Below are positions 19,062 to 28,277 of a stretch of DNA of 64,000 bases, piece by piece. Each line of letters begins with the position of its first letter. Position 1 is the first letter of the stretch. Made by a program: the position numbers and the translations under genes. The stretch comes from Vicingaceae bacterium (GTDB lineage Bacteria > Bacteroidota > Bacteroidia > Flavobacteriales_E > Vicingaceae). The notes beneath the pieces are model-generated. The model ran no database searches. It was given only the letters and a program-made list of their open reading frames with translations, and was not told where the DNA came from. The stretch covers positions 1 to 64,000 of the forward strand of contig JAOKVV010000005.1 of NCBI GenBank assembly GCA_028336925.1, written 5' to 3'.

Positions 19062-20324
19062 TTAATAGTGACACTTAGCGCATTCGATGCCGCCTAACTC
19101 ATCAACATTTATAACACCGTTTTCTAAATATTTTGCTTTAATGTCTGCAGGTAATCTTTTATGAATTTCATCATAATAGCCATTACCTTCAGTTTGTACT
19201 TTCGTTTCTCTGTGGCAATCAATGCACCACCCCATAGTAAGAGGAGCAAATTGCTTACCTACTGTGTACTCCTCAACTGGACCATGACATTTAGCACAGT
19301 CAATTTGTCCTACTGTTACGTGTTGTGAGTGATTGAAGTATACATGATCAGGCAAGTTGTGAACTTTAATCCATTTTATTGGAGAAGTATTATCGCCATA
19401 AGTTTTAGTTACAGGATCAAAATCTAATGCCTTGTAAATTTTAGCAATTTCTTCTTTTCCATATTGAGGACCTTCATTTATGTACGTATGACAATTCATA
19501 CACAAATTTGCAGAAGGTATACCTGCGGATTTACTATTTCTAGCACCGCTATGGCAATAATTACAATCAATTTTATTTTCACCTGCGTGCAATTGGTGCG
19601 AAAATTTAATTGGCTGCTCAGGCTCGTAACCCGTGTAAACACCTACATTCAGTGCAGTATCCCAACCTGCTTTCGCAATTAAAAGGATAATTCCTAGAAC
19701 AAATAAAACCACGAACTTTCTGTTACTAGCACCCCAAGCTACTAAAGCAGACCACATTCCTTTCTCCTCTTCAACATCTCCACCTTTTATGGCAGAATCT
19801 AACGAGTAGTTTACTTTTCTAAGAACTCCTATGACAATCAATAAAATAATAATGGCGCCAAAAAATATGTAGTAGGTGCTATTATCATCCACAGGCACTA
19901 CATCAGCTAAAACTGCAGTGTCTCCCGCAGCTCCTGCAGCAGGAACCGCTGCGGCTGCCGCAGCATTAGCTTCATCTACATATGCAAAAATTGCCTTTAT
20001 CTCTTCGTCATTTACAGGCTGATTAGGCATAATCACCTTATTAAACTTCTCATAGACAGCAATAGCCTGAGCGTCTCCAGATTTTATTAGCGCTTGAGAC
20101 CCTTTCACCCATTCTAAAATCCAAGACATTTCATACTTTTCAGTAACTCCTTTCATTCCGGGACCTACTAAAACATTATCACCAGTATAGTGGCAAGATG
20201 CACAGTATGATTTAAATAACTTCTCACCATCTTGAGCACTGGAGAGATTTGATGAAAAAACGAATAGTGCAAGGAATACTCCGTACAAATTCAATTTAAT
20301 CGACCTATGAGAAAATGCGTTCAT
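19062..20324 (-). CDS. actA: Alternative complex III multiheme cytochrome ActA, with N-terminal class I-like cytochrome domain
   Basis: Six CxxCH motifs: CASCH, CNYCH, CMNCH, CAKCH, CIDCH, CAKCH. Start chosen at MNAFSHRS. Confidence 0.92.
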   Translation of the reverse strand: MNAFSHRSIKLNLYGVFLALFVFSSNLSSAQDGEKLFKSYCASCHYTGDNVLVGPGMKGVTEKYEMSWILEWVKGSQALIKSGDAQAIAVYEKFNKVIMPNQPVNDEEIKAIFAYVDEANAAAAAAVPAAGAAGDTAVLADVVPVDDNSTYYIFFGAIIILLIVIGVLRKVNYSLDSAIKGGDVEEEKGMWSALVAWGASNRKFVVLFVLGIILLIAKAGWDTALNVGVYTGYEPEQPIKFSHQLHAGENKIDCNYCHSGARNSKSAGIPSANLCMNCHTYINEGPQYGKEEIAKIYKALDFDPVTKTYGDNTSPIKWIKVHNLPDHVYFNHSQHVTVGQIDCAKCHGPVEEYTVGKQFAPLTMGWCIDCHRETKVQTEGNGYYDEIHKRLPADIKAKYLENGVINVDELGGIECAKCHY

Positions 20325-20384
20325 ATTTAATGTATTACGTTTATGTCGCAACTAAATTCTATTTTTCGCTTTTATTACGAGACG

Positions 20385-20392
20385 CAAATTTA
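20385..20392 (-). promoter_or_regulatory. Candidate Bacteroidota -7 element of the act operon
   Basis: TAAATTTG on minus strand upstream of actA. Confidence 0.4.
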
Positions 20393-20581
20393 AAAGAAAC
20401 ATCGTTTTTAGCTCACTATTTAAGGCAAAATAAACTTTCTAATCTCTAATTTATAATGATTCTAAATAAAGTAAAAAGCTTGCTAATTCTGTATTATTTA
20501 CTCTAAGGTTTCTTTTTGATTTTTTAAAAATTGACAAAAAATGTGGCACGAAAATTATTAATATTGTCAAAAAGTCTAACA

Positions 20582-21031
20582 ATGAAATTAATTATAACAC
20601 TCAATTTGATAATTATTCAAGCAATTGCATTTAGTCAAAACCAAACAACATTAAATGAAAAGCATGAAGACTTTAAACTTGAGATCATGGATACGATAAG
20701 CTCAGTAATGGACACTGGTAGAATCGAGATCCTTGAGAATAATACTATTGGTGTCCTGCTAGAAAAATTCAATTCGACAAAGAAAAATATAGGGTATAGA
20801 ATCCAAATCCATTCAGGACTTTCAAGAGCTGAAACATTAAAATCTCAAACTAACTTCATGAAACTCTATCCCAATATGAACACTTATGTTATCTATCAGC
20901 AGCCAAACTTTAAACTACGAGTTGGAGATTTTGAAGAAAGACTTTCTGTTAACAAATTCTATGAAGAAATGAAAGAGATATTTCCCGGTGCATTTATTAT
21001 AAAAGATAAGATAACACCAGTCCTTAATTAA
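20582..21031 (+). CDS. SPOR-domain protein
   Basis: Signal peptide MKLIITLNLIIIQAIAFSQ; GYRIQIHSGLSRAETLKSQTNF...YVIYQQPNFKLRVGDF. Confidence 0.75.
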   Translation: MKLIITLNLIIIQAIAFSQNQTTLNEKHEDFKLEIMDTISSVMDTGRIEILENNTIGVLLEKFNSTKKNIGYRIQIHSGLSRAETLKSQTNFMKLYPNMNTYVIYQQPNFKLRVGDFEERLSVNKFYEEMKEIFPGAFIIKDKITPVLN

Positions 21032-22988
21032 CTTGAGTTACCCTAAATGCTGTTCTTCGGTTCTTCGCCCGACCTTTCACGTTATCATTAGAAGCTATAG
21101 GTTGTTCTGAACCGTAACCTACAAATGACAACCGCTCTTTGTCTATGCCGTTTTGAATTAAAAAATCATAAACAGTTTGGGCCCTATTTTCAGATAAAGT
21201 TTTATTAAGAGCACCTGAACCTACATTATCAGTATGCCCCTCTATTTGGATACTAACAGCACTATTATCCTTCATAAACTCTGTTAATTTAGTCAATTCA
21301 GCTTTAGAGTTAGCTAACAAATCGAACTCATTAGTAGCGTAAAAAATATTTTTAAGAACTACACGCTCTCCTATTTTAATTTTTTGCAATTCTATATTCT
21401 TTCGATAAGGCTCATTACCATCGTTTTGTTGGAGCGTAAAATTCTCTGAATAAAATAAGTAACCAGGTTTTGAAACATTTAAAGCATAATCCTTAGACAA
21501 TGGCAAGGCAACTAGAAAACTACCATCAATCGCATCAGACGAAGCAGAGATTACCGTTTCTGAATTCTCTAAGTTTAGCAATTCAAATTGACTTTGAATT
21601 GGTTTTCTAGTTTCAGCATCTACAACAGTTCCTACCAAATAAGAAACAGGATTAGGCTGAATAACTTTCGGCAATTCAAACTCATATAAATCTAACCCAC
21701 CAAAACCTCCTTCCCGATCAGAAGCAAAATATGCCTTCTGCGCATCAGGAGAAATTAAAATTGAGTTTTCGCTTACGTGAGTATTGATTGGATAGCCCAG
21801 ATTCCTTGGAAGAGACCATTCACCCTTTTCATTCATTTTAGTTATAAAAATATCAAGACCACCCATACCTGGATGCCCGTCTGATGAAAAGTAGAGCGTT
21901 TGTCCATCAGGATGGATAAACACAGACTCTTCATTCTTTTTCGTATTAATATGAGCAGGCAAAGCAACAGGCATTTTCCAATAACCATCATTTCCAACTT
22001 CTGAAACAAAAATATCACTATGCGAAAAGCCTGACTTTTCTTTAACTCGTTTAATATAATAAAGCGTTTTACCATCAGCGCTAAAAGATGGTTGGGTTTC
22101 CCAAGACCTAGAATTAATTTCCGAACCTAGGTTTTGAGGGACTGACCATTTAGGACCTTGTCGTTGACTAAAGAACAAATCACAACTACCTAACCCTTTT
22201 CTACCACCGCCATAATCTCCATACAACTCACAAGCAGTAAATATTAATAGCTTACCGTCAGCTGATAAAGAAGGAGCTCCTTCATTATTTTCTGTATTTA
22301 TAGGTAATCCTAGCGCTAATGACTTACTCCATTGTGCATCTTCTAATTTACTTACATAAAAATCTTCATTGTATTTTGCAGGCGTATTTGGTGCAGGAAG
22401 TTGACGGGTATATAATAAGGTAGAACCGTCAACAGTGATACTTGGAAAATACTCGGGCAAAGAAGAATTAACTCCTGGACCTAAATTAATCGGATTAAAA
22501 GGAACGGGATTTTTAATAGCTTCCAAAGCAAATGAAAGGTCATCTAATTTAAGTTCTGCATCAGCTCTCAGTTTCGGATCAGCCACGGGAAATTTTAAAA
22601 ACTCTTGGAATGCCTTTTCTGATTTCTGATATTCTCCTTTTTCGAACAATAATTGTCCTACAAAAAAGACAGTATTAGAAGAAAAGCGAGGGTTTATTTG
22701 CAAAGCACTTTCAAAAGCACTTAAAGCTTCTTCTTTCTGCTTCATATCAACATAGATATAACCCATCAGCGTATATGCTTCAACAAAATTTGGGTCGCGC
22801 TCTAGAGCAGATGTTAAAGATGAAATAGCAGCGGAAAGCTCATAATTTTGGTATTGAACTTTTGCAACATCAAATAACTTTGCAGCCTTCTTATCTGATG
22901 TAGACAGGGAATTATTTTGAGCAATATTAACTTGACAAGAAAATAGAAAGGCAAGAAAAACGAAGAAATAAGCCTGAAAAAGTTTCAT
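21024..22988 (-). CDS. TPR + PD40 beta-propeller + carboxypeptidase-regulatory-like + OmpA C-terminal domain lipoprotein (PorE-like architecture)
   Basis: FLFSCQVN lipobox-like; TPR repeats; repeated SxDGxxLYFSSD PD40 motifs; VGTVVDAETRKPIQ; IQIEGHTDNVGSGALNKTLSENRAQTVYDFLI OmpA motif. Confidence 0.85.
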   Translation of the reverse strand: MKLFQAYFFVFLAFLFSCQVNIAQNNSLSTSDKKAAKLFDVAKVQYQNYELSAAISSLTSALERDPNFVEAYTLMGYIYVDMKQKEEALSAFESALQINPRFSSNTVFFVGQLLFEKGEYQKSEKAFQEFLKFPVADPKLRADAELKLDDLSFALEAIKNPVPFNPINLGPGVNSSLPEYFPSITVDGSTLLYTRQLPAPNTPAKYNEDFYVSKLEDAQWSKSLALGLPINTENNEGAPSLSADGKLLIFTACELYGDYGGGRKGLGSCDLFFSQRQGPKWSVPQNLGSEINSRSWETQPSFSADGKTLYYIKRVKEKSGFSHSDIFVSEVGNDGYWKMPVALPAHINTKKNEESVFIHPDGQTLYFSSDGHPGMGGLDIFITKMNEKGEWSLPRNLGYPINTHVSENSILISPDAQKAYFASDREGGFGGLDLYEFELPKVIQPNPVSYLVGTVVDAETRKPIQSQFELLNLENSETVISASSDAIDGSFLVALPLSKDYALNVSKPGYLFYSENFTLQQNDGNEPYRKNIELQKIKIGERVVLKNIFYATNEFDLLANSKAELTKLTEFMKDNSAVSIQIEGHTDNVGSGALNKTLSENRAQTVYDFLIQNGIDKERLSFVGYGSEQPIASNDNVKGRAKNRRTAFRVTQVN

Positions 22989-22997
22989 AATAAAATA

Positions 22998-23633
22998 TTA
23001 AGGTACATCTATATATTTATGGGATTGAACTGAAATAGACCATTCAGAATTATTCTTTACATACTCGACTATTTGTGGCATCATACTTTCTGATTTACTC
23101 CATTCGACCTGAAGGTATAGTTTGCAATTTGAATTTACTTTAGCGCGATGCTGTTCGGCCCATTTGAAATCATCTTTATTAAAAATAATTACTTTCAATT
23201 CGTGTGCCAATTGATAAAATTCATCCTTGGGAGGACTATTTTTCTTAGGAGATAAACAAATCCAATCCCACTGTCCAGTAAGTGGAAAAGCTCCTGATGT
23301 TTCCATTGCTAAAAATTTATTGGCTTTTTTTAATTGCTCAGTTAAGGGAACTAGATTGTAAGTTACCGGTTCTCCACCTGTAATTACAACTAAATCAGAT
23401 TTACCTTCTAAAGCAAGTTTAGAAATTGCCTCAACAGTCATTAATGGATGATTGGTTGCCTCCCAGCTGTCTTTCACATCACACCAATGACAGCCTACTG
23501 TGCAACCTCCAAGGCGAACAAAGTAAGCCGCCTTTCCTGATTGATAACCTTCTCCCTGAATGGTATAGAAATACTCCATTACAGGAAGGAGCTCACCTTG
23601 TTGAACTTGATTGATCTCTTCTTGGGTTTTCAT
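22998..23633 (-). CDS. queE: 7-carboxy-7-deazaguanine synthase QueE
   Basis: FYTIQGEGYQSGKAAYFVRLGGCTVGCHWCDVKDSW radical SAM motif. Start at MKTQEE; the ORF extension to 23738 reads through tRNA-Pro. Confidence 0.93.
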   Translation of the reverse strand: MKTQEEINQVQQGELLPVMEYFYTIQGEGYQSGKAAYFVRLGGCTVGCHWCDVKDSWEATNHPLMTVEAISKLALEGKSDLVVITGGEPVTYNLVPLTEQLKKANKFLAMETSGAFPLTGQWDWICLSPKKNSPPKDEFYQLAHELKVIIFNKDDFKWAEQHRAKVNSNCKLYLQVEWSKSESMMPQIVEYVKNNSEWSISVQSHKYIDVP

Positions 23634-23688
23634 TTTTATAAATATGATCCAAAGACTTGAAGCCCATTTTATAAATGGTAGGATAAAG

Positions 23689-23763
23689 TCGGGACGAGTG
23701 GATTCGAACCACCGCTCTCGCGCCCCCCAGACGCGCACTTTAACCGGACTAAGCTACGTCCCG
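23689..23763 (-). tRNA. tRNA-Pro(GGG)
   Basis: 7-bp acceptor CGGGACG/CGTCCCG, anticodon loop CTGGGGG (anticodon GGG), T-arm GGTGG-TTCGAAT-CCACT. Confidence 0.93.
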
Positions 23764-23828
23764 AATGATTAACAAAAGTAAAAAGCATAAATGTAATAAT
23801 CTAACATTTTAGGTAATATTTAAATTGA

Positions 23829-23836
23829 TAAATTTG
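23829..23836 (+). promoter_or_regulatory. Candidate -7 element for trxB
   Basis: TAAATTTG 36 bp upstream of the ATG. Confidence 0.35.
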
Positions 23837-23872
23837 GAAACTTAAAATAACTAAAACACAATTATAAAATAT

Positions 23873-24832
23873 ATGTCAACACAAGCAACAAATGAGACCC
23901 CGGAACACGTAAAATGTTTAATAATTGGATCAGGACCTGCAGGCTATACCGCCGCCATTTATGCAGCTAGAGCAGATATGAATCCAGTTATGTATCAAGG
24001 GCTACAACCAGGTGGTCAACTAACAATTACAACTGAAGTAGAAAACTTTCCAGGCTATCCTGATGGAGCGCAAGGCCCTGAAATGATGATTGAATTTGAA
24101 AAACAAGCAAAACGATTTGGTACTGATGTGAGATTTGGGATGATTACGGAAGTTGATTTTACAGGTCCAATACATAAAGTAAAAGTCGATGGAAAAAAAA
24201 TAATTACTGCTGATAGTGTTATCATCTCAACGGGAGCTTCAGCAAAATGGCTAGGATTGGAGTCAGAACAAAGATTAAACGGCTTTGGGGTAAGTGCATG
24301 TGCTGTTTGTGATGGGTTTTTCTATAAAGGACAAGAAGTTGCAATAGTCGGTGGCGGAGACACGGCAGCAGAAGAAGCGTCATACTTAGCAAAACTTTGC
24401 AAAAAGGTAACAATGCTTGTAAGAAAGGATGAATTGAGAGCCTCCAAAGCAATGCAGCATAGAGTTCTAAACACTCCGAATATCGAAGTATTATTTAATC
24501 ATGAAACAAAAGAAATTGTTGGAGAAAAAGCAGTTGAAGGCGTTCGAGTGTTAAATAGTGCTAATGGAAAAGAAAAAACTATTCCTGTAACAGGTTTTTT
24601 TGTTGCAATTGGACACAAACCAAACACGGATATTTTCAAAAATTGGCTGGATATGGATAGTGTTGGATATTTAAAGGTAACTCCAGGAAGTACTAAAACT
24701 AATATTGAAGGAGTATTTGCTTCGGGGGATGCTGCGGACAAAATATACAGACAAGCAGTAACCGCTGCAGGAACAGGCTGTATGGCAGCTTTAGATGCAG
24801 AAAGATACTTAGCAGACAAAGGAATTCACTAA
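23873..24832 (+). CDS. trxB: Thioredoxin-disulfide reductase
   Basis: IGSGPAGYTAAIYAARA, CAVCDGFF active site, VVGGGDTAAEEASYL, ASGDAADKIYRQAVTAAGTGCMAALDAERYL. Confidence 0.96.
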   Translation: MSTQATNETPEHVKCLIIGSGPAGYTAAIYAARADMNPVMYQGLQPGGQLTITTEVENFPGYPDGAQGPEMMIEFEKQAKRFGTDVRFGMITEVDFTGPIHKVKVDGKKIITADSVIISTGASAKWLGLESEQRLNGFGVSACAVCDGFFYKGQEVAIVGGGDTAAEEASYLAKLCKKVTMLVRKDELRASKAMQHRVLNTPNIEVLFNHETKEIVGEKAVEGVRVLNSANGKEKTIPVTGFFVAIGHKPNTDIFKNWLDMDSVGYLKVTPGSTKTNIEGVFASGDAADKIYRQAVTAAGTGCMAALDAERYLADKGIH

Positions 24833-24942
24833 GTAGAAACAACCATTTTATAAAGTATTACGTCAAAAGCGAGGAATCTTAATGTAGATTCCTTATTTTT
24901 TTAATATTTTTATGGCCAAGAATATATTTATTTAGAATTCAT

Positions 24943-27900
24943 ATGAAAAAATTATTATCCTTTCTAGCATTTACGTTTTCAATTGTTACATTAACATTCG
25001 GTCAAGCTACAGACCTAAAAGTAGTGAGTTTAACAGCTCCAACTGATGGTTGTGACCTAAAAATTAACGAAGATGTTAAGGTAAGAGTGCAGAATGTTGG
25101 TGCAACACAAATATTTGGGAATGTTACTTTTACCTACATTTTAGATGGAGGGACCCCTGTAACAGAATTAGTTACAGGAGCTACAATACTTCCACAGGCA
25201 TTTTATACACACACATTTGTTACAAAAGCTGATTTATCTGCAGTAACCTCTTTTACATTTACATTGGCTGCAACAGTTGCCAATGATATAAGCGCATTAA
25301 ATGATACGTTAAGAAATCAAGTTGTTTCGAACTTAGTTCTTCAATTTCCTTACTTCAACGATTTTTCTAGTTTCGGAAACAATTCCTTAGGAAATTTGCC
25401 AGGTGGATTTATTTCTTCGCCAAATGCATTAGCCAGTTATTCATGGAGAGCAAGAAACACCAGTACAACTGCGGCAACAGGTCCGCAAACAGATAACACC
25501 CCTACCGGCGTTTCGAGATTTTTAATGGTTGATGGAGCGCAAGGCACAGGTGGCAATGAGTCAACATTTGAAAGCCCATGTGTTAGTTTATTAGGTGTAT
25601 CAACACCTGTTCTTGAATTTTATTACCATATGCATGGTATAAACATGGGAACTTTATATGTAGAGGCAAAAAGTGACCAATTTACAAGCTGGGCAAGACT
25701 TGACTCGATAGTAGGAAGACAACAAACGAATAGATCTCAACCATGGAGAAAGAAGTCAATAGGTTTAACACAATTTGCAGGGCAATTTATGACGTTTAGG
25801 TTTATTGCAAAAAGATCTGCATCAGGAAACTTTGGAAATATTGCAATTGATGATATCGGTATTGTATTGCCTGATACGGGTCAAGTTCAGTTAGTATCTA
25901 TTACTTCTCCAACAGATGGACTTTGTAATTACAGTAGTTGCGAACCCGTAAAATTCAGAATCAAAAATGTAGGAAATGACACATTAAAATCTATTCAAGG
26001 GCAATACACTATTGATGGAGGGACTCCTGTAAGTCAATTGTTCCCGTTATTAATACCTCCTTTCAAATCAGCTACAATTACTTTTGCACAATGTGCAGAC
26101 CTTTCAATTCCGAAAACCTATTCTATTTCAGGTAAGTTAATATTAAATACAGATACTGATACAACTGATAATATTTTCTCGATTTCCGTTGATCATTTAT
26201 CTCCAATAACAATTCCTTACTTTGAAGATTTTGAGGGATTTAATATCAGTAATTCATCTAGTGCACCTAATAATTCAGGGAATCATCCAAACGGTTGGAG
26301 AACAAATCCAATTTTTTCGGCCTCAGCTAGTGCGTTTAAATGGATAGTAGGAAGAGGAGTTGCAAATCCAGGTGGCGCCACAGGTCCAAACAAAGACCAC
26401 ACAAGAGGCAATTCTATAGGTAAGTACTTTTATGCTGATGGAAATGAAGGTTCTCCCTTTCAGGTATCATATTTAGAGTCCACATGTATCGATTTTACAA
26501 ATGTTCTTGCTCCAAGATTGAAATATTGGTATCATATGTTTGGTTTTGATATGGGCGACCTGTTCGTTGAAGTTGATTCTGATCAAGGTTGGATACAAGT
26601 AGACAGCTTAAAAGGTCAAGATCAAGATCAAAATACAAGTGCCTCAGCTTGGAAATTGAGAACAGTAAATATTGAGCCATTTGTTAAAGGAAAACAGGCT
26701 CGAATTAGGTTTATAGCTACCAAAGGAGGTACAGGTTTTGCCTCTACAATGGCAATCGATGATATTTTTATTTATGATTTAACTGATATTGATGTAGGGC
26801 CTGTAAGAATGGTATCTCCTGACACAACTAGATTTTCTTGTTATAATTCAAACCAAGAAATTGGCGTTCTATTACAAAATTTTGGTTCTCAAAGTATTGA
26901 TTTTTCAATAGATACTACAAAACTCACTGCATTTATAACGAAGAATGGGACACCATGGGATACGGCAACCTATTTATTATCAAATAATAATTTCCACGAT
27001 AACAAAGTTTTAAAAACAGATGAGATCGATACTGTGTTTTTTACAGGCATAGATATGTCAGAAATAGGCGCTAATTATGGTTTTACTATCGTAACGGACA
27101 TGTTAACAGGATTAGATACTGTTCCGGGAACAGATACTCTTAGACCGGACGATATAATTACACGAAGATTGGCAGGAACTGCGTTCTCTTCTGCAACAAC
27201 AGTTTGCGAAGGTACAGGAATTACATTAAGTGATACAACATTCTTTGGTGCTATTCAATGGCAAAGACAAATCGGAAGTCAATGGTTCAATGAGTTTGGG
27301 CCAAACAAGGATTCAGCTAATTATGTTGTATTACCTCCAAATGCAGTTAATACTTACAGAGCGAAAATATGCGACAGCACTTATTCAAATACCTTAACTG
27401 TTAATGTAACTAAAGTACCTGTTCCAACTGCTATCGATGATACTATATGTGGACCAGGACAAATCAACCTAGGTGCAATACAACCTGCAGGTGTTACTCG
27501 CGTATTCTGGTACTCGGACCCTATTGCGCCAGGAGTATTGACCTTTGGTACAAGTTATTCTAGAAACTTAGACACTACTTCAGTGTTTTATATTGGAGCC
27601 ATTAAAGATTCTTGCTTTTCAGGAAGAGTGCCCGTTAAAGGAACAGTAGCTTCATTTCCTACTATAGAGTTTTCAAGTTTAGATACTATTATTTGTAGCG
27701 ACACTACCTATTATTTAAATGCAGGGGCAAACTTAGGATTAAACGCAACATACTTATGGTCAAGTAACGACCCTAATGTTGATGGTAAAAACATCCAAAC
27801 AATTGGTGTTGACCCTACAAGATTAAATTTAAATACAAAATATCATTATTCAGTGGAAGTTCTATCAAACGGCTTATGTCAAACAATTTCTGATAGTGTT

Positions 27901-28200
27901 TTCATTACAATAACTGATACTTGTAAGGTAGGCATTAAGGATTTAAGTTTACTAGGAGAGCTATCTGTATTTCCTAACCCGACTAATGGAATAGTGACCC
28001 TACAAATAGAAACTGAGCAAGCAGCTAAAGCAAACATTCAAATTATTTCTATGAGGGGTGAAGTAATTTACGAAAGACAAAACATCAATACTCTAGGATT
28101 TAACGAGCAGTTTGATTTATCAAAGTATGCTAAAGGTATTTATTACCTAAGATTAATTTCTGACGAAGAAAGTGTGGTCAAAAAAATTATACTTCGATAG
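24943..28200 (+). CDS. Large secreted T9SS type A protein with duplicated CARDB-like / MAM-like modules
   Basis: Signal peptide; two related ~300-aa modules; C-term LSVFPNPTNGIVTLQIETEQ...GIYYLRLISDEESVVKKIILR. Confidence 0.85.
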   Translation: MKKLLSFLAFTFSIVTLTFGQATDLKVVSLTAPTDGCDLKINEDVKVRVQNVGATQIFGNVTFTYILDGGTPVTELVTGATILPQAFYTHTFVTKADLSAVTSFTFTLAATVANDISALNDTLRNQVVSNLVLQFPYFNDFSSFGNNSLGNLPGGFISSPNALASYSWRARNTSTTAATGPQTDNTPTGVSRFLMVDGAQGTGGNESTFESPCVSLLGVSTPVLEFYYHMHGINMGTLYVEAKSDQFTSWARLDSIVGRQQTNRSQPWRKKSIGLTQFAGQFMTFRFIAKRSASGNFGNIAIDDIGIVLPDTGQVQLVSITSPTDGLCNYSSCEPVKFRIKNVGNDTLKSIQGQYTIDGGTPVSQLFPLLIPPFKSATITFAQCADLSIPKTYSISGKLILNTDTDTTDNIFSISVDHLSPITIPYFEDFEGFNISNSSSAPNNSGNHPNGWRTNPIFSASASAFKWIVGRGVANPGGATGPNKDHTRGNSIGKYFYADGNEGSPFQVSYLESTCIDFTNVLAPRLKYWYHMFGFDMGDLFVEVDSDQGWIQVDSLKGQDQDQNTSASAWKLRTVNIEPFVKGKQARIRFIATKGGTGFASTMAIDDIFIYDLTDIDVGPVRMVSPDTTRFSCYNSNQEIGVLLQNFGSQSIDFSIDTTKLTAFITKNGTPWDTATYLLSNNNFHDNKVLKTDEIDTVFFTGIDMSEIGANYGFTIVTDMLTGLDTVPGTDTLRPDDIITRRLAGTAFSSATTVCEGTGITLSDTTFFGAIQWQRQIGSQWFNEFGPNKDSANYVVLPPNAVNTYRAKICDSTYSNTLTVNVTKVPVPTAIDDTICGPGQINLGAIQPAGVTRVFWYSDPIAPGVLTFGTSYSRNLDTTSVFYIGAIKDSCFSGRVPVKGTVASFPTIEFSSLDTIICSDTTYYLNAGANLGLNATYLWSSNDPNVDGKNIQTIGVDPTRLNLNTKYHYSVEVLSNGLCQTISDSVFITITDTCKVGIKDLSLLGELSVFPNPTNGIVTLQIETEQAAKANIQIISMRGEVIYERQNINTLGFNEQFDLSKYAKGIYYLRLISDEESVVKKIILR

Positions 28201-28225
28201 TTCACACTTTGAAGTAAAGACAAAA

Positions 28226-28262
28226 GAAAGGCTCATGGATTAATCCATGAGCCTTTCTTTTT
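28226..28262. terminator. Bidirectional terminator between convergent genes
   Basis: Perfect palindrome GAAAGGCTCATGGATTAATCCATGAGCCTTTC followed by T-rich sequence; A-rich upstream flank. Confidence 0.85.
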
Positions 28263-28277
28263 ATATCAAACAACTAT

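Noticed and set aside
23634-23738. N-terminal extension of the QueE ORF (MRVWGARERWFESTRPDF...)
   Set aside because: It is the antisense-frame translation of tRNA-Pro(GGG); the real start is at 23633.
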